A DNA stretch of 9,106 nucleotides from Bacteroidota bacterium. Lineage in GTDB: Bacteria; Bacteroidota; Bacteroidia; Flavobacteriales; Flavobacteriaceae. Within the stretch, counting starts at the first letter, position 1. Every line of letters begins with the position of its first letter. The stretch lies in contig CANKLD010000048.1 of assembly GCA_947483095.1 (NCBI GenBank), forward strand, positions 1-9,106, given 5' to 3'. The notes under the pieces were generated by a model, which searched no databases, was not told the origin of the DNA, and worked only from the letters and a program-made list of their open reading frames with translations. Positions 5,675 to 9,106 of this stretch are shown here, piece after piece. The translations under genes were made by a program, and so were the position numbers.

Positions 5675-5703
5675 ACCTGACAGGTTTTCAAAACCCGTCA
5701 GGT
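5675..5703. repeat. Imperfect palindrome ACCTGAC..GTCAGGT
   Basis: The arms at 5675-5688 and 5690-5703 are complementary at 13 of 14 positions (one A/C mismatch) around a single base. As RNA it would form a 7-bp outer stem, the mismatch and an inner GGTTTT/AAAACC helix. Palindromes of this ACCTGACAGGTTTT type are, from memory, widespread between flavobacterial genes. It sits between the two copies of the 37-bp module. Confidence 0.75.
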
Positions 5704-5753
5704 GTAGACAATTTAATTTTTTAGTGGTTTTTATGAAATTTATTATGAAAACC

Positions 5754-5822
5754 AAAACGCAATTTCTAGCCCAGACAGTAGCGGCATCCCACGCCCTAGC
5801 GTGGATATAGCGTATGGCAGGT
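5754..5822 (+). repeat. Intergenic repeat module, copy 2, with its own stem-loop
   Basis: The first 37 bases (5754-5790) duplicate copy 1. They are followed by a 6-bp hairpin CCACGC/GCGTGG (5789-5794, 5799-5804) with loop CCTA, then GATATAGCGTATGGCAGG. Together they look like one complete structured unit in which the TAGC and GGCATCC segments could pair with the tail. Copy 1 would then be a partial unit carrying different inserts. Confidence 0.7.
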
Positions 5823-5904
5823 GGAATCGTTAAGTAAAACGAAATCGTGTGCTTCTAAAAAAACCAATTATTGTCTAGTTTCTAAACGGGATTTTATTTG
5901 TAAA

Positions 5905-5937
5905 TTGAATTCAAAACCAATCAAAATAGTACCTTTG
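5905..5937 (+). promoter_or_regulatory. Promoter of the tatD-acyltransferase-ansA operon
   Basis: TTG at 5905-5907 and TACCTTTG at 5930-5937 are separated by 22 nt, within the flavobacterial spacing range. The box ends 17 nt before the tatD ATG. No other good promoter is seen before the following two genes. Confidence 0.65.
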
Positions 5938-5954
5938 TTTTTTGAAAAATTAAA

Positions 5955-6722
5955 ATGACAATCACCGATACCCATACCCATTTATATTCTGAAGAATTCG
6001 ACATTGATCGTAACGAAATGATGCAACGTGCTATAAATAATGGCGTGACTCGTTTTTTCATTCCTGCAATTGATTCCAATTATATCCAAAAAATGTATGC
6101 TTTAGAATCGGATTATCCGGAAAATGTGTTTTTAATGATGGGGTTGCACCCAACGTATGTAAAAGACAATTATTTGGACGAATTGCAAATTGTAGAACAG
6201 GAATTGGCAACCAGAAAATTCTATGCAATTGGCGAAATCGGGATTGATTTGTATTGGGATAAAACCCATTTAAAAGAACAGCAAATTGCTTTTAGGAGAC
6301 AAATTCAATGGGCAAAAAAATATAAATTACCCATTGTAATTCATTGTCGAGACGCTTTTGATGAGATATTTGAAATATTAGAAGAAGAGAAATCAGCCGA
6401 TTTATTTGGAATTTTTCATTGCTTTTCAGGAATCTACGAACAAGCATTACAAGCTATTTCCTATAATATGAAACTCGGAATAGGAGGAGTAGTCACTTTC
6501 AAAAATGGCAAAATCGATCAGTTTATCAATCAAATTGACTTGAAGAATATTGTTTTAGAAACCGATTCTCCATATTTAGCGCCAATTCCTTTTCGTGGAA
6601 AAAGAAATGAAAGCAGTTATATTCTGAATGTAGTTGATAAATTAGCTGCGCTTTATGGATTATCATCTGAAGAAATTGCTATCCAAACTACGGAAAATTC
6701 CAAAGCCGTTTTCGGGGTTTAA
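5955..6722 (+). CDS. tatD: TatD family metal-dependent hydrolase (DNase)
   Basis: The 255-residue protein has the full length of the TatD family: cytoplasmic TIM-barrel, metal-dependent enzymes acting on DNA, also linked to RNA and D-aminoacyl-tRNA processing. The metal ligands are all present: His7 and His9 in DTHTHL near the start, Glu94 in GEIGIDLYWD, His130 in VIHCRD, His155 in FHCFSG and Asp204 in LETDSPYLAP. The start at 5955 is required for the N-terminal HxH strand. It opens a plus-strand operon with the acyltransferase (61-bp gap) and ansA. TatD paralogues exist, so the exact member (TatD or YcfH-like) is not decided; the LETDSPYLAP motif is common to both. Confidence 0.95.
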   Translation: MTITDTHTHLYSEEFDIDRNEMMQRAINNGVTRFFIPAIDSNYIQKMYALESDYPENVFLMMGLHPTYVKDNYLDELQIVEQELATRKFYAIGEIGIDLYWDKTHLKEQQIAFRRQIQWAKKYKLPIVIHCRDAFDEIFEILEEEKSADLFGIFHCFSGIYEQALQAISYNMKLGIGGVVTFKNGKIDQFINQIDLKNIVLETDSPYLAPIPFRGKRNESSYILNVVDKLAALYGLSSEEIAIQTTENSKAVFGV

Positions 6723-6783
6723 TCACTTTAAAAGTATAAATTCGATAAAATTTCGTTCATTTGTGAATAAAACTTAAATGTAA

Positions 6784-7920
6784 ATGTCAAAATTTGATTC
6801 TATAAGACCCTATTATGACGCCGAAATAAACAGTGCTTTAAAAGACACCGTGGACCATCCAATGATGAAGGCATTAATGGAATTTACATTTCCCGGAGTT
6901 GATGAAGAGGTTTGGAAAACACAATTGAAGAAAACCTATTCCATTAGAGATTTTCAAAGTAATTTTATTTATCATTCCATACAAAAAGTAATAGAGCTTA
7001 CTTCTGAAGGGGTAACTACATCGGGATTCGAAACGTTAGAACAAAACACCTCTTATTTATTTATTTCCAATCATAGAGACATTATTTTAGATACTTCTAT
7101 TTTAAATGGGTGTTTGTTTGACCATGGATTATTGATGACCGCCTCAGCAATTGGGGACAACTTGGTTAAAAAATCATTCATGAATATCTTAGCGAAAATA
7201 AATAGGAACTTCCTTGTTTTAAGAGGGTTACCGCCAAGAGAATTATTACAAAGTTCCAAGTTATTGTCGGAATATATTGCTCAGTTATTATTAAGAGAAA
7301 ACAGATCGGTTTGGATTGCACAGCGGGAAGGACGCACCAAAGACGGAAATGACGCTACAAATCCTGGAGTTTTAAAAATGCTTGCCATGGGTTCAAACGA
7401 GGAAAATGCGATCAACTATTTTAAGAAAATTAAAATTGTTCCCGTGTCCATTTCTTACGAATATGACCCTACAGATGCCTTAAAAATGCCACAATTACTA
7501 GCTGAAGCAAATAATGAAGTGTATGTAAAAGCGAAAAATGAGGATTTTAATACGCTACTAAGTGGAATTATGGGCCCGAAGAAAAGAATCCATATTAGTG
7601 TTGGAAAAATACTAGATACCGAGTTGGATGCTATAGGGTTAGAATTTGAAAACACCAATAAACAAGTTCAAGCGTTGGCTCTAGTTTTGGATAATTCAAT
7701 TATCAAAAACTATAAATTATGGCCTACCAATTATATCGCTTATGATATTTTAAACGCTTCAACAGAATTTTCTCATTTATATACTCCAGATGAAAAAGCA
7801 CTTTTTGAACGTAGATTAGAAATGAGAATTGATCATTCTAATGAATTCTTAAAGCAAAGTTTCTTAGCAATGTATGCCAATCCGGTGGTCAATAAAATGA
7901 AATTAGAAGATGCAATCTAA
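6784..7920 (+). CDS. PlsC-like (1-acyl-glycerol-3-phosphate type) acyltransferase, Bacteroidota form
   Basis: The 378-residue product shows acyltransferase landmarks in order: SNHRDIILD at residues 95-103 (His97, Asp103) as the catalytic block, LVLRGLPPREL (about 145-155) as the second block, and QREGRTKDG at 180-188 as the phosphate-binding block. The enzyme presumably moves an acyl chain to a glycerol-phosphate or related acceptor at the inner membrane; the substrate cannot be read from the sequence. The canonical motif is HX4D, but here His and the final Asp are separated by five residues (Asp99 is another candidate). From memory this is normal for this Bacteroidota subfamily. There is no transmembrane helix of note. 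Its 3' end overlaps ansA by 11 nt, indicating coupling. The start at 6784 is supported by family-like N-terminus MSKFDSIRPYYD. Confidence 0.85.
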   Translation: MSKFDSIRPYYDAEINSALKDTVDHPMMKALMEFTFPGVDEEVWKTQLKKTYSIRDFQSNFIYHSIQKVIELTSEGVTTSGFETLEQNTSYLFISNHRDIILDTSILNGCLFDHGLLMTASAIGDNLVKKSFMNILAKINRNFLVLRGLPPRELLQSSKLLSEYIAQLLLRENRSVWIAQREGRTKDGNDATNPGVLKMLAMGSNEENAINYFKKIKIVPVSISYEYDPTDALKMPQLLAEANNEVYVKAKNEDFNTLLSGIMGPKKRIHISVGKILDTELDAIGLEFENTNKQVQALALVLDNSIIKNYKLWPTNYIAYDILNASTEFSHLYTPDEKALFERRLEMRIDHSNEFLKQSFLAMYANPVVNKMKLEDAI

Positions 7921-8935
7921 GTCTAAAATAGTATTACTATATACAGGTGGCACCATCGGAATGGTGAAAGATTTCGAAACGGGTGCCTTGAAAGCTTTTA
8001 ATTTCAGCAAATTAATATCTAAAATCCCCGAATTAAAACAACTAGATTGTGAAATAGAAACCATATCATTCGAAAAGCCTTTGGATTCCTCCAATATGAC
8101 TTCGATTCACTGGATTTCTATTGCTAATACTATTCTGAACAATTACGATGCATTTGATGGTTTTGTAGTTTTACATGGTTCAGATACGATGTCCTATACC
8201 GCTTCGGCACTGAGTTTTATGCTGGAAAATCTATCTAAACCGGTAATTATAACTGGCTCTCAATTGCCTATTGGAGATTTAAGAACCGATGCAAAAGAGA
8301 ATCTAATAACCGCAATTCAAATCGCTTCTTTACAAACAAAAAATAAAGCCGTTATTTCAGAAGTGGGTCTTTATTTTGAATACAAGTTGTACCGTGGAAA
8401 TAGAACTACGAAAATCAATGCGGAACATTTTAATGCATTTGCTTCACCAAACTACCCTGAATTAGCGGAATCTGGGGTGCATTTAAAAATAAACACTCCT
8501 TTTTTATTACCTAAATCAAGTAAAAAATTTAAAATCAATACTGAATTAGACGATCATGTAGCAGTAATTAAATTATTTCCAGGAATTAACGAATCGGTAT
8601 TGTCTGCAATATTAAATATTCCAAACTTAAAAGGAATTATATTAGAAACGTATGGATCTGGTAACGCCCCAACAAATGAGTGGTTTATTTCACTTCTTAA
8701 AAAAGCCATTAAAAGCGGTTTACATATTGTCAATGTTACCCAATGCTCTGGCGGAAGTGTAACTATGGGCCATTATGAAACAAGCACCTTATTGAAAAAA
8801 ATTGGGGTCATTTCCGGAAAAGACATCACTACTGAAGCTGCGGTTACCAAATTAATGTTCCTACTTGGGAAAAAAGTTCCAGCAAAAGATTTCAAAAATT
8901 ATTTTGAAACTTCAATCCGTGGTGAAATATCATAA
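7910..8935 (+). CDS. ansA: Type I L-asparaginase
   Basis: This cytoplasmic enzyme hydrolyses L-asparagine to aspartate and ammonia. The 341-residue length matches type I enzymes (about 338 in E. coli). The catalytic threonine Thr15 lies in LLYTGGTIGMV. The second triad is His89-Gly-Ser-Asp92-Thr93 in VLHGSDTMSYT, and the catalytic lysine is Lys168 in YRGNRTTKINA, followed by the conserved AFASPN. No signal peptide is present, which supports type I rather than the periplasmic type II. The ATG at 7910 overlaps the acyltransferase stop by 11 nt and leaves a normal N-terminus (MQSKSKIVLLYTGG). It is the last gene of the operon. A T9 run follows at 8964-8972, but I see no stem before it. Confidence 0.95.
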   Translation: MQSKSKIVLLYTGGTIGMVKDFETGALKAFNFSKLISKIPELKQLDCEIETISFEKPLDSSNMTSIHWISIANTILNNYDAFDGFVVLHGSDTMSYTASALSFMLENLSKPVIITGSQLPIGDLRTDAKENLITAIQIASLQTKNKAVISEVGLYFEYKLYRGNRTTKINAEHFNAFASPNYPELAESGVHLKINTPFLLPKSSKKFKINTELDDHVAVIKLFPGINESVLSAILNIPNLKGIILETYGSGNAPTNEWFISLLKKAIKSGLHIVNVTQCSGGSVTMGHYETSTLLKKIGVISGKDITTEAAVTKLMFLLGKKVPAKDFKNYFETSIRGEIS

Positions 8936-8992
8936 ATCTGCTCAATTAACTTTTATTAACGACTTTTTTTTTAGTTATTTGCAAACCCAAAT

Positions 8993-9077
8993 AGAGAGGT
9001 GGCCGAGTGGCTGAAGGCGCACGCTTGGAAAGCGTGTATATGGCAACATATCGAGGGTTCGAATCCCTTCCTCTCTG
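8993..9077 (+). tRNA. tRNA-Ser (anticodon GGA)
   Basis: The acceptor stem AGAGAGG (8993-8999) pairs with CCTCTCT (9070-9076), followed by discriminator G9077. The anticodon stem CACGC/GCGTG (9020-9024, 9032-9036) encloses TTGGAAA with anticodon GGA at 9027-9029, which reads UCC and UCU. A long variable arm (TATG/CATA around GCAA) is typical of class II serine tRNAs. The T stem GAGGG/CCCTT (one G-U pair) holds TTCGAAT. CCA is not encoded. A -7-like GTTATTTG (8974-8981) precedes it by 11 nt. Confidence 0.97.
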
Positions 9078-9090
9078 CAAAGAACGAATG

Positions 9091-9106
9091 CTTCCTGAAA
9101 GGGAAG
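9091..9106 (+). terminator. Possible terminator stem after tRNA-Ser, cut by the window end
   Basis: CTTCC (9091-9095) and GGAAG (9102-9106) form a 5-bp stem 14 nt after the tRNA. The stem may extend beyond the window, and any T-run is not visible. Confidence 0.4.

Larger units (their letters stand above)
5011..5954. other. Gene-free, repeat-rich spacer before tatD
   Basis: No convincing gene is found in this stretch of about 940 bp. A minus-strand frame at 5204-5410 (68 codons, with CCGCFVVCK and FGVIVKGGFANV) has no promoter or usable start signals. I have a vague memory of similar translations recurring between flavobacterial genes, so I treat it as a possible intergenic repeat, not a gene. 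A TAACTTTG box on the plus strand (5089-5096) leads only to a 7-codon frame. The right half holds the duplicated 37-bp module and hairpins listed separately, then the tatD promoter. The GC of the modules at 5617-5703 and 5766-5822 is clearly higher than that of the surrounding AT-rich DNA. Confidence 0.55.

Noticed and set aside
5882..5894. 13-nt copy of the right arm of the sucB terminator (948-960) upstream of tatD
   Set aside because: No partner arm is present, and a 13-nt match is expected about once by chance in a window of this size.
8964..8972. T9 run after ansA as a terminator
   Set aside because: No stable stem precedes it; TTAA repeats there give only 4 bp.

Overview
The window looks like a chromosomal segment of a Bacteroidota member, most likely Flavobacteriaceae and probably Flavobacterium or a close relative. 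The grounds are low GC, long AT-rich spacers, TAnnTTTG-type -7 promoter elements instead of sigma70 -10 boxes, few Shine-Dalgarno sites, lipoproteins with acidic/serine-rich stretches after the lipobox cysteine, a tRNA without encoded CCA, and core genes that read as flavobacterial proteins.

Layout. (1) 1-960: the 3' part of the 2-oxoglutarate dehydrogenase E2 gene (sucB/odhB), closed by a 13-bp stem that can terminate both strands. (2) 1004-1731: a minus-strand hypothetical lipoprotein gene with its own promoter. (3) 1732-2324: a gene-poor stretch with several hairpins ending in a strong plus-strand terminator at 2220-2247; it may encode a small structured RNA. It also holds a partial copy of the promoter and first codons of tatD. 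(4) 2325-2961: an MNT/HEPN (MntA-HepT) toxin-antitoxin pair in which the antitoxin-type nucleotidyltransferase is intact but hepT carries an in-frame TAA at codon 16. (5) 5010-3088, minus strand: a set of small envelope genes, namely a lipoprotein with a mirror-symmetric six-cysteine C-terminal domain, a three-TM protein, a frameshifted or 5'-truncated ORF followed by a strong terminator, and an exported thioredoxin-like protein with a CxxS site. (6) 5011-5954: about 940 bp with no convincing gene, containing a duplicated 37-bp module and several hairpin repeats. (7) 5955-8935: a plus-strand core operon of TatD-family nuclease, PlsC-like acyltransferase and type I asparaginase, followed at 8993 by tRNA-Ser(GGA).

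The two ends are core metabolism and housekeeping. The middle (about 1.97-5.95 kb) is accessory: a decaying toxin-antitoxin pair, small secreted proteins of unknown role, broken genes and intergenic repeats. A near-match of the tatD promoter and start region at the left edge (1936-1990) to the real one at the right edge (5919-5972) suggests the accessory block may have been inserted or duplicated at the 5' end of tatD. The most striking protein is the 5010-4360 lipoprotein: its last six cysteines are spaced 11-7-22-7-11, exactly symmetric about one glycine, which predicts a helical hairpin held by three nested disulfides. No phage, IS transposase, CRISPR array or complete defence system was seen.
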